This document shows positions 16,696 through 25,133 of a stretch of DNA of 41,570 nucleotides, in pieces. Positions within the stretch are counted from its first letter, which is position 1; every line of letters begins with the position of its first letter. This DNA comes from an uncultured Cetobacterium sp. (GTDB taxonomy: Bacteria > Fusobacteriota > Fusobacteriia > Fusobacteriales > Fusobacteriaceae): positions 1 through 41,570 of the forward strand of contig NZ_CAMFHX010000021.1 in assembly GCF_945952365.1 (NCBI RefSeq), read 5' to 3'. The position numbers were made by a program, and so were the translations under genes. A model generated the notes under the pieces. It worked only from the letters and a program-made list of their open reading frames with translations. It did not search any database and was not told the DNA's origin.

Positions 16696-17073
16696 ATGAT
16701 TGATATTTTACTTAAGATAATTGAAAAAAAATTATGTAGTCTAAAAATTATATCAATATATTTATTGGAAGCTAAAGGTAAGTTGTTTATTGCAGTTTTA
16801 CTAGATGGTAAAATTAAAAAATCTATAATAAAGTTTCTTGAAAATGATTTGAAAAGTAAGACTTCTAAGGAGATAAAGGTTTTCAATTTTATAGATTTAT
16901 TAACAGTAATACAAAATGAATTTTTAGAAAGAGGAGTATTAATTTTAGATAAAAATATATTCGAGCGTCAAAAAATAGAATTAAGAGTAATGAAAGAATA
17001 TTTTGAGTTAAAAGAATTTAGAAAAGAGATTTATATAAAACAAAAACAACCATTGAATGAAATATTGAATTAG
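16696..17073 (+). CDS. Small protein resembling a degenerate nucleotidyltransferase (MNT) fold
   Basis: This 125-residue protein starts 5 nt after the Sau3AI-like gene and is probably co-translated with it. Residues 64-112 (FNFIDLLT, FLERGVLIL, then EYFELKEFRKEI) follow the usual C-terminal pattern of MNT-type nucleotidyltransferases, and LFIAVLLDG (30-38) resembles their central strand. The expected GSxARG and DxD catalytic motifs are missing; IYLLEAKGK stands where they would be. It is therefore likely inactive as a transferase. It could be an accessory or immunity protein. Recognition is by eye and tentative. Confidence 0.45.
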   Translation: MIDILLKIIEKKLCSLKIISIYLLEAKGKLFIAVLLDGKIKKSIIKFLENDLKSKTSKEIKVFNFIDLLTVIQNEFLERGVLILDKNIFERQKIELRVMKEYFELKEFRKEIYIKQKQPLNEILN

Positions 17074-17122
17074 AGTGATTAACAACAGATGCTTCTACGT
17101 TAAAAAAGTTAATAAAAAGTGA

Positions 17123-17151
17123 AAAGGGCTATTGAAATAATAGCCCTTTTT
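17123..17151. terminator. Bidirectional terminator between the restriction island and the second PTS operon
   Basis: A perfect 12-bp hairpin, AAAAGGGCTATT (17123-17134) and AATAGCCCTTTT (17140-17151), with loop GAAAT. It ends the restriction genes and, on the other strand, the GH4 operon. Confidence 0.88.
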
Positions 17152-17154
17152 AAA

Positions 17155-18501
17155 TTAATACTTATATCTAGATATAGCGTGGTGGAACTGAGGAAGGAAA
17201 TCCCAGTTTTCTCTAATGATTTCGTCAAACATTGTTTTTACTTGATTACCACTATTAACAAGAGGATTTAAAGTTAAAGCGTGTAAAGCTTTTCCATAAT
17301 TTCCAGTAACAGCAGCTTCTATAGTCATCTCTTCAAATGATTTCATAAGCTGTAAGATTCCTCTAGCTTCAACAGGCATAGGATCTTGAGGGAATGGCTT
17401 GATACCATCTCTATAAACTCTAGCAGTAACTTCAACAGCACAGTTATCAGGTAAGCAATCAATAACACCATTATTTTTAGTTGAAACAACAATTACAGTA
17501 CCTTTATCATTATAAATAGAGTTAATTAACTCACAAGCAGCATCAGAATAATACTGTCCACCTCTTTGCTCTAACTGTTTAGGTTTAATATTTAAGTTAG
17601 GGTCTTTATATAATTCGAATAACTCATTTTCAACAACTTTAACTTGCTCTCCTCTAGTTCCTTTTCCAGATTTAATATCTGCAACCTGTGCTCTTAACAT
17701 CTCATCAGTCATATAGTAATATCTATGGTATCCACAAGGAATCATACCTAAATCCATAATTTGATCTTTTAACCAAGGCTCTTTTGTTCTTAGGTTTGCA
17801 GGAGTGTTTTCGATATCAGCTAAAACTCCAGCTACAGCTTCTTTAGTTTTATCTACACCATTGTGTAAAACTTTTCTTCCCCAGAAGAAGTGATTTAATC
17901 CTCCACAGATTAGTTCAACCTCTTCATCTTTAGCTTTTAATGCGTCAACTACAGATTTTCTAACTCCGATAGGAACATTACAAAGACCAGCTATTTTGAT
18001 ATTTGGATAATATTTTATAACAGCTTCAGTAACCATTCCACTAGGATTAGTGAAGTTAACAAGCCAAGCGTTAGGACAAAGTTCAGTTATGTCTTTACAA
18101 ATATCTAAAATTACAGGAATTGTTCTTAAAGCTTTAGTAAATCCACCAGCTCCATTTGTTTCTTGCCCAATCATTCCATATCTTAAAGGAATTCTTTCAT
18201 CTCTGATTCTAGCTTCTAAAAGTCCAACTCTGAATTGAGTTGTAACGAAATCAGCATCTTTTAAAGCTTCTCTTCTATCTAAAGTAAGGTGGATATCAAA
18301 TTTACCTTTTAATCCAGCTTGTTCAACCATTCTTTTAGCTAAATTTCCAACAATCTCTAATTTTTCTTTACCCTCTTCAATATCTACTAGCCAAAGCTCA
18401 CTAACAGGTAACTCTTTATATCTTTTAATAAAACCTTCAATAATTTCAGGAGTATATGATGATCCCCCACCAATTGTAACTATTTTTAATCTCTTATCCA
18501 T
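17155..18501 (-). CDS. 6-phospho-beta-glucosidase, glycoside hydrolase family 4 (second copy)
   Basis: This 448-residue GH4 enzyme is a close paralogue of the one at 2002-3351; long stretches are identical. It keeps the NAD motif GGGSSYTPE (11-19), NPSG, LCNVPIG (Cys174) and GLNHFFW (His204). It should hydrolyse 6-phosphorylated beta-glucosides imported by the IIB/IIC pair encoded just upstream on the same strand. AGGAGG-type ribosome site. It is the last gene of its operon. Confidence 0.92.
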   Translation of the reverse strand: MDKRLKIVTIGGGSSYTPEIIEGFIKRYKELPVSELWLVDIEEGKEKLEIVGNLAKRMVEQAGLKGKFDIHLTLDRREALKDADFVTTQFRVGLLEARIRDERIPLRYGMIGQETNGAGGFTKALRTIPVILDICKDITELCPNAWLVNFTNPSGMVTEAVIKYYPNIKIAGLCNVPIGVRKSVVDALKAKDEEVELICGGLNHFFWGRKVLHNGVDKTKEAVAGVLADIENTPANLRTKEPWLKDQIMDLGMIPCGYHRYYYMTDEMLRAQVADIKSGKGTRGEQVKVVENELFELYKDPNLNIKPKQLEQRGGQYYSDAACELINSIYNDKGTVIVVSTKNNGVIDCLPDNCAVEVTARVYRDGIKPFPQDPMPVEARGILQLMKSFEEMTIEAAVTGNYGKALHALTLNPLVNSGNQVKTMFDEIIRENWDFLPQFHHAISRYKY

Positions 18502-18560
18502 AATATTTCCTCCAAGTTTTATTTTTTTATTTTATAGATTTCAATTAATATCTTCAATTT

Positions 18561-19922
18561 TTAAATTGTTTCAAACTCTCCAATCTCTTCTTCATCCTTT
18601 TTTGCTTCTTGTTCAAAAGACCATTCCTCTTTTACTTTTTGAGCATCATATATTTTAAAGAATGGATAGTAAATAACACAAGATATAAGGACAACAACAG
18701 TTCCAATAACAGCTCCAGAAATATGTCCACCAGTAACTAAGAAACCATAGATAGGAGCGGGTAAAGTCCAAGGAACGTTAATTCCATTTGTAAGAGCAAT
18801 AAATCCAAATTTCATTCCGAAATACGTTATAGTTGTAGTAACTAAAGGTGCAACGATAAAAGGAATAATTAAGATAGGATTCATAACAATTGGCGTACCA
18901 AAAATAATTGGTTCATTGATGTTAAATATACCTGGGCCGAAAGACATCTTTCCTATCTCTTTAAGTTGCTTACTTTTTGCAAAGAATGCCATAAAGAAAG
19001 TTAAACCTAATGTCATTCCAGAGCCACCTAATTTAGATGCTAAGAATACAAAAGTACTTCCAGAGATATTAGGAATAGCTTCTCCAGCTTGGAAAGCGAT
19101 TCTATTTTGATCCATCATTCCCAACCAAATTGGAGTCATAACAGAACCGACAATATTAGGACCGTGTAATCCCATTGACCAAAGTAGCTGTGCTGCAAGT
19201 ACAGCTAAGAATGTTCCAATGAAAGACCCACCTAGAATAGTTAGCGGCTTTCCAATTATAGCTATAATAAAGTTATGAATATGATCAAACGGTGTAACTT
19301 CAAAAATAATTCTTAAAGTTAAACCAGATAATATAACTAGCATAGCTGGAATAATAGCAGAGAAAGATTTACTAACAGCAGGAGGAACAGAATCAGGCAT
19401 TTTGATAACTAAATTCTTTTCTACTGCAAATTTAACAATTTCAGTAGTAGAAAGACCAGTTAAAATAGCCACGAAAATTCCTTTACTTCCAATTAAATCT
19501 AAATCAATTCCTTTAACATTTAAAACAATATCGCTATATTTATGAGCAATATTAAATGGAGTTAAAAGTAGGAATGCAGTTAAAGATATAGCGGCACAAG
19601 ATAAAGGGTCAACCTTTCTTCTTTCAGCTAGTCTATAAGCAACTCCAATAGCAATAAATAAAGCCATAATATCAAAAGTAACTTGTACTGGATATAAAAT
19701 TCTAGCTTTCCAAAGTGGTCCAAATACACTGCTCATAAATTCTGGGTAACCTGGGATAGGTAAAAAACCAAAAATTAAAAATATAGATCCAACAATAAGT
19801 AGTGGCATTGATAAAGTAAGTCCATCTCTAACAGATTGAATATGTGTTTGTGATGAAATTTTCATAGCTATAGGTAAAAAATGTTTTTCTAAAATATTAT
19901 TTAAACGATCCATTGCTGCCAT
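18561..19922 (-). CDS. PTS lactose/cellobiose-family IIC component (second copy)
   Basis: This 453-residue membrane permease pairs with the IIB at 19937-20242. It has multiple hydrophobic segments and the signature FNINEPIIFGTPIVMNP near residue 341. It is clearly of the same family as the IIC at 618-1949, but it diverges in the periplasm-facing and C-terminal parts, with an acidic tail (EQEAKKDEEEIGEFE). This suggests a related but different sugar. It is the second gene of the minus-strand operon. Confidence 0.92.
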   Translation of the reverse strand: MAAMDRLNNILEKHFLPIAMKISSQTHIQSVRDGLTLSMPLLIVGSIFLIFGFLPIPGYPEFMSSVFGPLWKARILYPVQVTFDIMALFIAIGVAYRLAERRKVDPLSCAAISLTAFLLLTPFNIAHKYSDIVLNVKGIDLDLIGSKGIFVAILTGLSTTEIVKFAVEKNLVIKMPDSVPPAVSKSFSAIIPAMLVILSGLTLRIIFEVTPFDHIHNFIIAIIGKPLTILGGSFIGTFLAVLAAQLLWSMGLHGPNIVGSVMTPIWLGMMDQNRIAFQAGEAIPNISGSTFVFLASKLGGSGMTLGLTFFMAFFAKSKQLKEIGKMSFGPGIFNINEPIIFGTPIVMNPILIIPFIVAPLVTTTITYFGMKFGFIALTNGINVPWTLPAPIYGFLVTGGHISGAVIGTVVVLISCVIYYPFFKIYDAQKVKEEWSFEQEAKKDEEEIGEFETI

Positions 19923-19936
19923 AGATATACCTCCAA

Positions 19937-20242
19937 TTATTTTAAGTGATTTAATGCATCTTCAAGAACTTTTTTTCCATTCATAGTTCCGTAGTCCATC
20001 ATGTTTATAACTTCTACTCGTTTGTTGTGTTCTTTAGCGATTAAATTAAGTTCATCTTGCTTAAATCTAACTTGAGGCCCTAAAAGAAAGATATCATATA
20101 TAGGTAATTTATCTGTAAATTTTTCTACAGGGCAGGCTTCGATTTCTACTTTGATTCCTTTCTCTTTAGCAGAGTTTTTCATTTTTGTAACAAGTAAGCT
20201 CGTTGACATTCCAGCAGCACATAATAGTAATATTTTTTTCAT
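19937..20242 (-). CDS. PTS lactose/cellobiose-family IIB component (second copy)
   Basis: This 101-residue phosphocarrier has the P-loop LLCAAGMSTSLL with Cys8 as the phosphorylation site. It is the first gene of the IIB-IIC-GH4 operon on the minus strand and again lacks a neighbouring IIA. Compared with the IIB at 288-602, it shares the active-site loop and the LLGPQ segment but differs elsewhere. AGGAGG ribosome site. Confidence 0.92.
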   Translation of the reverse strand: MKKILLLCAAGMSTSLLVTKMKNSAKEKGIKVEIEACPVEKFTDKLPIYDIFLLGPQVRFKQDELNLIAKEHNKRVEVINMMDYGTMNGKKVLEDALNHLK

Positions 20243-20278
20243 AAAGTTAAACCTCCTAAAAAATTTATTTGACGTCTT

Positions 20279-20316
20279 ATTGTCACAATGATACGATATC
20301 TAAAAAATAATGTCAA
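20279..20316 (-). promoter_or_regulatory. Promoter and operator of the second PTS operon
   Basis: On the minus strand, TTGACA (20316-20311), 17 bp and TATCAT (20293-20288). The inverted repeat ATTGT-C-ACAAT at 20279-20289 lies on the predicted start site and is a possible operator. The first PTS operon does not have this repeat, so the two may be controlled differently. Confidence 0.6.
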
Positions 20317-20370
20317 ATTTCGAACTAAAGTCTCTGTTTTTCGCTTTAATTGTATAAAAATATAGAAAAA

Positions 20371-20439
20371 AGTGATAAAATTTAGTGATAAATACAAAAA
20401 AGTACACTATTGAAAAAGAGAGATAACGATTTTCGTTAT
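20371..20439. repeat. Short repeats upstream of the Rep-like gene
   Basis: AGTGATAAA occurs twice in direct order (20371-20379 and 20384-20392, period 13 bp). A further inverted repeat, ATAACGA (20423-20429), TTT, TCGTTAT (20433-20439), lies 30 bp before the ATG. They may be binding sites for the Rep-like protein; two copies are too few to call an iteron array. Confidence 0.4.
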
Positions 20440-20468
20440 TTTTAAAAAGGGGAGAGTGTGAAATTTTT

Positions 20469-21548
20469 ATGAAAAATAAATATTTTTTGGAATTTTCGTC
20501 ACAACTATTAAAAGAGGAAAAGATAATTTTAAAACTTTTAATAGAGAAGTACTTAAAAAAAGAGAAGCTAGAGTTTTTTTTAGATGAGATTGAGATACCT
20601 AAATTGAGAAATTGTAAGAAAAATTTTATAGAAAGGCTTGGTAAAAAAGGGGTATTTTTTATAGAGCAAGATAAAGAAAAGATTTATTGTCCATTTTTTA
20701 ATTGTATAATTTTTCAAAAGGATTCATTTAAGGTTAGCTTAAATTCAGAGTTTGTAGACTATTTAATAAATAAAGAAAAAGTTTTTAAATACTCATTAAG
20801 AGAAGCACTGTTTTTAAAAAATATATTTTCAATTGAATTTTTTTATAAAGTGTTAAAAACAAATATTTTAAAAAATACATTAGAGATTGACGTGGAAAAA
20901 TTTAAGGAACTGATATCAATTGAAAGTTACTCGAGATTGTATGATTTAAAAAGATTTGTATTAACTCCATTAATTGAGGATATAAATAAAAATACAGATT
21001 TTAATATAGGATTTACAGTAAAAAAGATAGAGGAGAATTGGAGTATAGTATTTAATATTCAAAACTCTAAAGTTGAAACATTGAAAATATATACAAAGTT
21101 ATTTTTAAAATTATATAAGAATCATATAGTAGATAAAAAAAAGGTAGCTTATCTATTGTTTGATGCTATGAGTTTACATAATTATGACTATGTAAAAGCT
21201 AAGGTATTATTCACTATAAAAAATAAAAAGAAGTATGGACTAAATTTTGATAGTTTATTAGAAGGGGTTTTATGTGATAAAATTGGAGAGTTTTATGTTT
21301 TGTTAAAAAGCAGTGAAATCGAAGCTCAAAATATAGATGTTTTTAGAAAAATTGTACATAGAGAGATTCATCCTCTTAATTTTCCAGAGATAAGTACATT
21401 GGATTATAATACAAATTTAGCAAAACAGTTATTTTCAATTAAACCCGAAAAACCATTAGAAATTATAAGTGAGAATTTGAAGTTAGAGCTTCTATTTAAT
21501 CCTGCTGGAAACTCGAAAATAGATATTTATTTAAAGTATAGAAAATAG
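20469..21548 (+). CDS. Rep_3-like (RepB-type) replication initiator homologue
   Basis: This 359-residue lysine-rich protein resembles plasmid initiators of the Rep_3/RepB type, built from two winged helices. The clearest part is residues 110-185: LREALFLKNIF, then the second winged-helix pattern DVEKFKELISIESYSRLYDLK split over 141-161, followed by FVLTPLIEDINKNTDFNIGFTVKK. The C-terminal third (about 200-359) is unlike known plasmid Reps that I can recall. It is followed at 13 nt by a winged-helix gene. No partition genes or iteron array are seen, so it may be a domesticated or relic initiator. Assignment is by pattern only. Confidence 0.55.
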   Translation: MKNKYFLEFSSQLLKEEKIILKLLIEKYLKKEKLEFFLDEIEIPKLRNCKKNFIERLGKKGVFFIEQDKEKIYCPFFNCIIFQKDSFKVSLNSEFVDYLINKEKVFKYSLREALFLKNIFSIEFFYKVLKTNILKNTLEIDVEKFKELISIESYSRLYDLKRFVLTPLIEDINKNTDFNIGFTVKKIEENWSIVFNIQNSKVETLKIYTKLFLKLYKNHIVDKKKVAYLLFDAMSLHNYDYVKAKVLFTIKNKKKYGLNFDSLLEGVLCDKIGEFYVLLKSSEIEAQNIDVFRKIVHREIHPLNFPEISTLDYNTNLAKQLFSIKPEKPLEIISENLKLELLFNPAGNSKIDIYLKYRK

Positions 21549-21561
21549 AAAGGATGTTCAT

Positions 21562-22095
21562 ATGAATAGTTTAGAAAAGAAGATAATACTTACAATATAT
21601 AAAATAGGACCGACGTTTATATCAAAGTTGGCCAATAGAATTTTAGAGAATCAAAATGATGTGAGAGATACTGTTAAAAAATTAGTTTTAGAAAAAGTTC
21701 TTCAAAGAGTGCAAAATGTAATGGTGAACTATAAAACGAAAGAGAATAATGTTGTAACAAAACATAGAAATCATACCTACTTTGAGCTGACAAAGCTAGG
21801 TGAGAAAGTAGCAAAAGAGATGCAATTTGATGAGGAGTTAGAAGTGAGAGAAGCTTTCAAAACTTATAATAAAGCTCTTCAAAATAGTTTAGATAACTCT
21901 ACAGTTTCAGTTGAAAAAAGAGTGTATTGTGTTATAGATTTTCCGTACTCTCAGGAATCTGCGGTAAAAATAGTTTTAGAAGATAGTTTTGAAATCTTAT
22001 CAAAAGAGTATGGCTCAACAATAACTCTTCGTGGTGAGATACTAGAGATTCAAAGAGAACAGTTAGCTAAATTAGAGAATATAGTTATAATTTAA
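21562..22095 (+). CDS. Winged-helix protein of unknown function
   Basis: This 177-residue protein starts with a likely winged helix (about 1-85: LEKKIILTIYKIGPTFISKLANRI, split pattern of helix-turn-helix, then a wing in KHRNHTYFELTKLG). The C-terminal part (about 115-177) has an alpha/beta look, EKRVYCVIDFPYSQESAVKI and later GEILEIQREQLAKLEN. It may bind DNA and partner the Rep-like protein encoded 13 nt upstream. I do not recognise a named family. Confidence 0.55.
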   Translation: MNSLEKKIILTIYKIGPTFISKLANRILENQNDVRDTVKKLVLEKVLQRVQNVMVNYKTKENNVVTKHRNHTYFELTKLGEKVAKEMQFDEELEVREAFKTYNKALQNSLDNSTVSVEKRVYCVIDFPYSQESAVKIVLEDSFEILSKEYGSTITLRGEILEIQREQLAKLENIVII

Positions 22096-22129
22096 AAGCT
22101 CTAGGGATATTAAAATCCCTAGAGCTTTT
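22094..22129. terminator. Bidirectional terminator between the winged-helix gene and argH
   Basis: A perfect 15-bp hairpin, arms 22094-22108 and 22115-22129 with loop ATTAAA, flanked by T- and A-rich stretches. It sits between convergent genes. Confidence 0.88.
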
Positions 22130-22145
22130 TCTTAAAATATACTAT

Positions 22146-23561
22146 TTAAAATATATCGTTTAATCTATAGTTAATAAGATCTATTTTAGCCCCCGCAATA
22201 AACCTATTTAAATCTTCTAGATGAGATAATAAACTCTCTTTACTAGGTCCACCTAAGGACTTTCTTTTTTCAACACACGTTTTAATAGCTATATTTTCAT
22301 ATATATCCCCGCTAAAAATATATGAAAACTCTTTGTATTTCTCTAAAGAAAGAGTTTCTAGGTTCAGATTATTTTGAATACAATAGCTCACAATTGCCCC
22401 CGTTATTTTGTAAGCTTCTCTAAAACTCATTCCTCTCACTGTCAGATAGTCAGCAACGTCAGTCGCATTTATAAAACCATCATTACATGCTAAAAGTAAA
22501 ACCTCATCTTTCACTTTTAGAGTTTTAACCATTCCAATAAACACCTGTAAACATCCTTTGACAGTATCTACAGCATCAAAGAAAGCCTCTTTATCCTCTT
22601 GCATATCTTTATTGTATGCCAAAGGAATCCCTTTCATAGTAGTTAAAAGTGCCATTAAATCCCCGTAAACTCTACCAGTTTTCCCCCTAACAAGTTCGGC
22701 TGCATCTGGGTTTTTCTTTTGTGGCATGATACTACTTCCTGTTGAGAAAGAGTCACTTAATTCAATATATCCATAGTCATTTGAGCTATAGATTATAATT
22801 TCCTCTGAGAATCTAGAAAGGTGCATCATAATAATAGAAAGTCCTGACATAATCTCAATCAGATAATCTCTGTCACTAACTCCATCTAAAGAGTTTAAAG
22901 TAGGTCCTTTAAAACCTAGAATTGCAGCTGTAAACTCTCTATCTATTGGATAAGTTGTTCCTGCAAGAGCAGCACTTCCAAGAGGAGAGAAATCCATAAG
23001 CTCAGCAGCATTTTCTAAACGCTTGAAGTCTCTTTTAAACATCTCTGAATATGCAAACATATAGTGTCCAAAAGAGATGGGTTGAGCTTTTTGAAGATGA
23101 GTAAACCCAGGCATATACGTCTCAAAGTTTTTCTCACCAAGCTCTGTTGTAACCTCAATCAACTCTAAAAGAAATGATTGAATCTTTTTAACTTCATCCT
23201 TTGCAAAGAGTCTCATATCAACTGCAACTTGGTCGTTTCTGCTACGTCCAGTATGTAGCTTTTTTCCAACATCCCCTATTCTATCAATTAGAATTTTCTC
23301 AATATTCATATGGATATCTTCGTAAGTTGTAGAAAACTCTATCTCATTATTTTCAATATTTTCTAAAATCTCGATTAAAGTTTTCTCTATAAGCTCCCCA
23401 TCCTCTTTTGAAATAATCTCCATTTTAGATAGCCCTCTGACATGAGCTATACTTCCCATAATGTCATATCTATATAGTCTTTTATCAAAGTGTATCGACG
23501 AGTGAAAATCTAGGATTAAATCACTTGCTGCTTCTTTGAATCTTCCTGAAAAGTACTGCAT
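22146..23561 (-). CDS. argH: Argininosuccinate lyase
   Basis: This 471-residue enzyme of the fumarase/aspartase superfamily splits argininosuccinate to arginine and fumarate. Motifs: N-terminal SGRF, THLQKAQP near 154-161, TGRSRND at 104-110, and the superfamily signature GSSIMPQKKNP at 275-285 holding the catalytic serine. Length is typical (about 460-470). The start at 23561 gives the normal ArgH N-terminus even though it overlaps the upstream NhaC-family gene by 46 nt. No argG or other arginine genes are nearby, so it may serve salvage or catabolism. Confidence 0.95.
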   Translation of the reverse strand: MQYFSGRFKEAASDLILDFHSSIHFDKRLYRYDIMGSIAHVRGLSKMEIISKEDGELIEKTLIEILENIENNEIEFSTTYEDIHMNIEKILIDRIGDVGKKLHTGRSRNDQVAVDMRLFAKDEVKKIQSFLLELIEVTTELGEKNFETYMPGFTHLQKAQPISFGHYMFAYSEMFKRDFKRLENAAELMDFSPLGSAALAGTTYPIDREFTAAILGFKGPTLNSLDGVSDRDYLIEIMSGLSIIMMHLSRFSEEIIIYSSNDYGYIELSDSFSTGSSIMPQKKNPDAAELVRGKTGRVYGDLMALLTTMKGIPLAYNKDMQEDKEAFFDAVDTVKGCLQVFIGMVKTLKVKDEVLLLACNDGFINATDVADYLTVRGMSFREAYKITGAIVSYCIQNNLNLETLSLEKYKEFSYIFSGDIYENIAIKTCVEKRKSLGGPSKESLLSHLEDLNRFIAGAKIDLINYRLNDIF

Positions 23562-25066
23562 TTTTCATCTCCCTTAAAACATTTTTGTGTAATTAACTTT
23601 ATACCAATTAAAATCAAAATCTGTGCAATGATAGCAAATATTATTAAGTAACTGTTTTCAGTGAAACCACCTATTAAAAACACAGTTACTGCTAAAGCTG
23701 CATTTATAAGAGCATATGGAGTCTGAGTTTTAACGTGGTCTATATGGTCACAACCAGCTCCAGCAGATGAAAGAATAGTTGTATCTGAGATTGGAGAAAC
23801 ATGATCTCCAAAAAGTCCACCTGAAAGAATAGCTCCTATCGTAACGTAAAGCGGAGCGTTAAAAGTCAAAGCCATAGGAATAACAAGAGGTATCATAATA
23901 CTAAAAGTTCCCCATGAGCTCCCAGTTGAAAACGAAATCACAGCTCCAAATAAAAATGCTATAGCTGGAATGAATCCAGAGTTTATATCTAGTGATTTTA
24001 AGAAACTGATTAGAAATTGGTCAGCTCCTAAATCTTTATTGATAACCCCTAAAGACCAAGCTAAAATAAGGATTATAATAATCTCACTCATCTTTTTCAT
24101 ACCGTTCATGTAGATTGAGAATATCTCTTTAAAAGTTTTAGATTTATAAAACAGCATCAGTCCCATAAGAACTAAAGCAGCATATAGATATCCACTTGTA
24201 AGAGCGGCTCTGAAAGCTCCCCCAGAAACTCTAGAAGTTATAAATGAAACTCCCAGCATCGAGAAAAGTGTTCCAAGTAAAACAAGGATTGGCAACCAAA
24301 CAAAAGAGCCACGAGCATTTTCAACACGATACTTTGAGTTATCCAGTGTTGTTTCATTTTCAGCAACCTCGCTTTCTAAAGAGAGATTATCTTCAAAAGT
24401 TTTCATAGGTCCAAAATCTAACTTCAAAAGAGTCAGAGTTGGAATTATAGTTAAAGCTAGCAGTGGATATATGTTAAAAGGTATCGACTTTATAAAACTT
24501 TCGTAGTCTGAAAGATTCAGATTTAAAAGCTCAAACTCTTTTTGAAGCAATCCAATTATGAAAACTCCCCATCCAATAAACGGTACTAAAACAGCAACTG
24601 GTGATGAAGTTGAATCTAAAATGAAAGCTAGTTTCTCCTTAGATATTTTTAATCTTTTGAAAAATGGATTGAAGATAGGTCCTACAATTAGAGGGGTCCC
24701 CAAATCAGAGAAAAATATCATAATCCCTGTAAAATATGCAAGAAGCTGAGCTTTTCTCTTTGAGTTGATAGAGTTTTTAAAACTTTCAGCAAAAGCGTAA
24801 GCTCCTCCAGACATCATCATAAGTTCAATAAATCCACCTATAAAAATCATAAGCACAATAACCCCAGCATTGTAGCTATCTGTAAGCTGATTTATAAAGT
24901 ATTTACCAACTAGAACCTTTGTAGTCTCTAGGGGATTGTAGTTGTTTAAAATAAAAATTCCACAGAATACACTGGAAAAAAGTGACAAAACTACGTTTTT
25001 AGTTTTGATTGATAAGAAAACTGCAATTAAAATTGGAACGATAGATAAAACCCCGAATGAAACCAT
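23516..25066 (-). CDS. NhaC-family sodium-coupled transporter
   Basis: This 516-residue membrane protein of the NhaC family has many hydrophobic segments, with family-type stretches GSSWGTFSIMIPLVIPMA and GGLFGDHVSPISDTTILSSAGAGCDH near residues 380-440. Members are Na+/H+ antiporters or Na+-coupled carriers of amino acids such as lysine, methionine, or malate/lactate exchange. Its 3' end overlaps argH by 46 nt in another frame, so the two are co-expressed, and a link to arginine or its precursors is possible. The operon is preceded by a structured attenuator leader (25112-25269). AGGAGG site. Confidence 0.85.
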   Translation of the reverse strand: MVSFGVLSIVPILIAVFLSIKTKNVVLSLFSSVFCGIFILNNYNPLETTKVLVGKYFINQLTDSYNAGVIVLMIFIGGFIELMMMSGGAYAFAESFKNSINSKRKAQLLAYFTGIMIFFSDLGTPLIVGPIFNPFFKRLKISKEKLAFILDSTSSPVAVLVPFIGWGVFIIGLLQKEFELLNLNLSDYESFIKSIPFNIYPLLALTIIPTLTLLKLDFGPMKTFEDNLSLESEVAENETTLDNSKYRVENARGSFVWLPILVLLGTLFSMLGVSFITSRVSGGAFRAALTSGYLYAALVLMGLMLFYKSKTFKEIFSIYMNGMKKMSEIIIILILAWSLGVINKDLGADQFLISFLKSLDINSGFIPAIAFLFGAVISFSTGSSWGTFSIMIPLVIPMALTFNAPLYVTIGAILSGGLFGDHVSPISDTTILSSAGAGCDHIDHVKTQTPYALINAALAVTVFLIGGFTENSYLIIFAIIAQILILIGIKLITQKCFKGDEKCSTFQEDSKKQQVI

Positions 25067-25111
25067 TTTTTAAATCCTCCTGTATTTTAAAAATACTACC
25101 CCAAAAGAAAA

Positions 25112-25133
25112 GGCATACCAAAAATGGTATGCC
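25112..25133 (-). terminator. Leader terminator (attenuator) before nhaC
   Basis: Read on the minus strand, a perfect 9-bp hairpin with arms 25133-25125 and 25120-25112 and an AAAA/TTTT loop is followed by TTTTCTTTT. It lies inside the 5' untranslated region, 46 bp before the nhaC ATG, so it must be conditionally bypassed for the operon to be expressed. Confidence 0.82.

Noticed and set aside
20371-20392. Iteron array of a replication origin
   Set aside because: Only two 9-bp direct repeats are present, which could be chance in AT-rich DNA.
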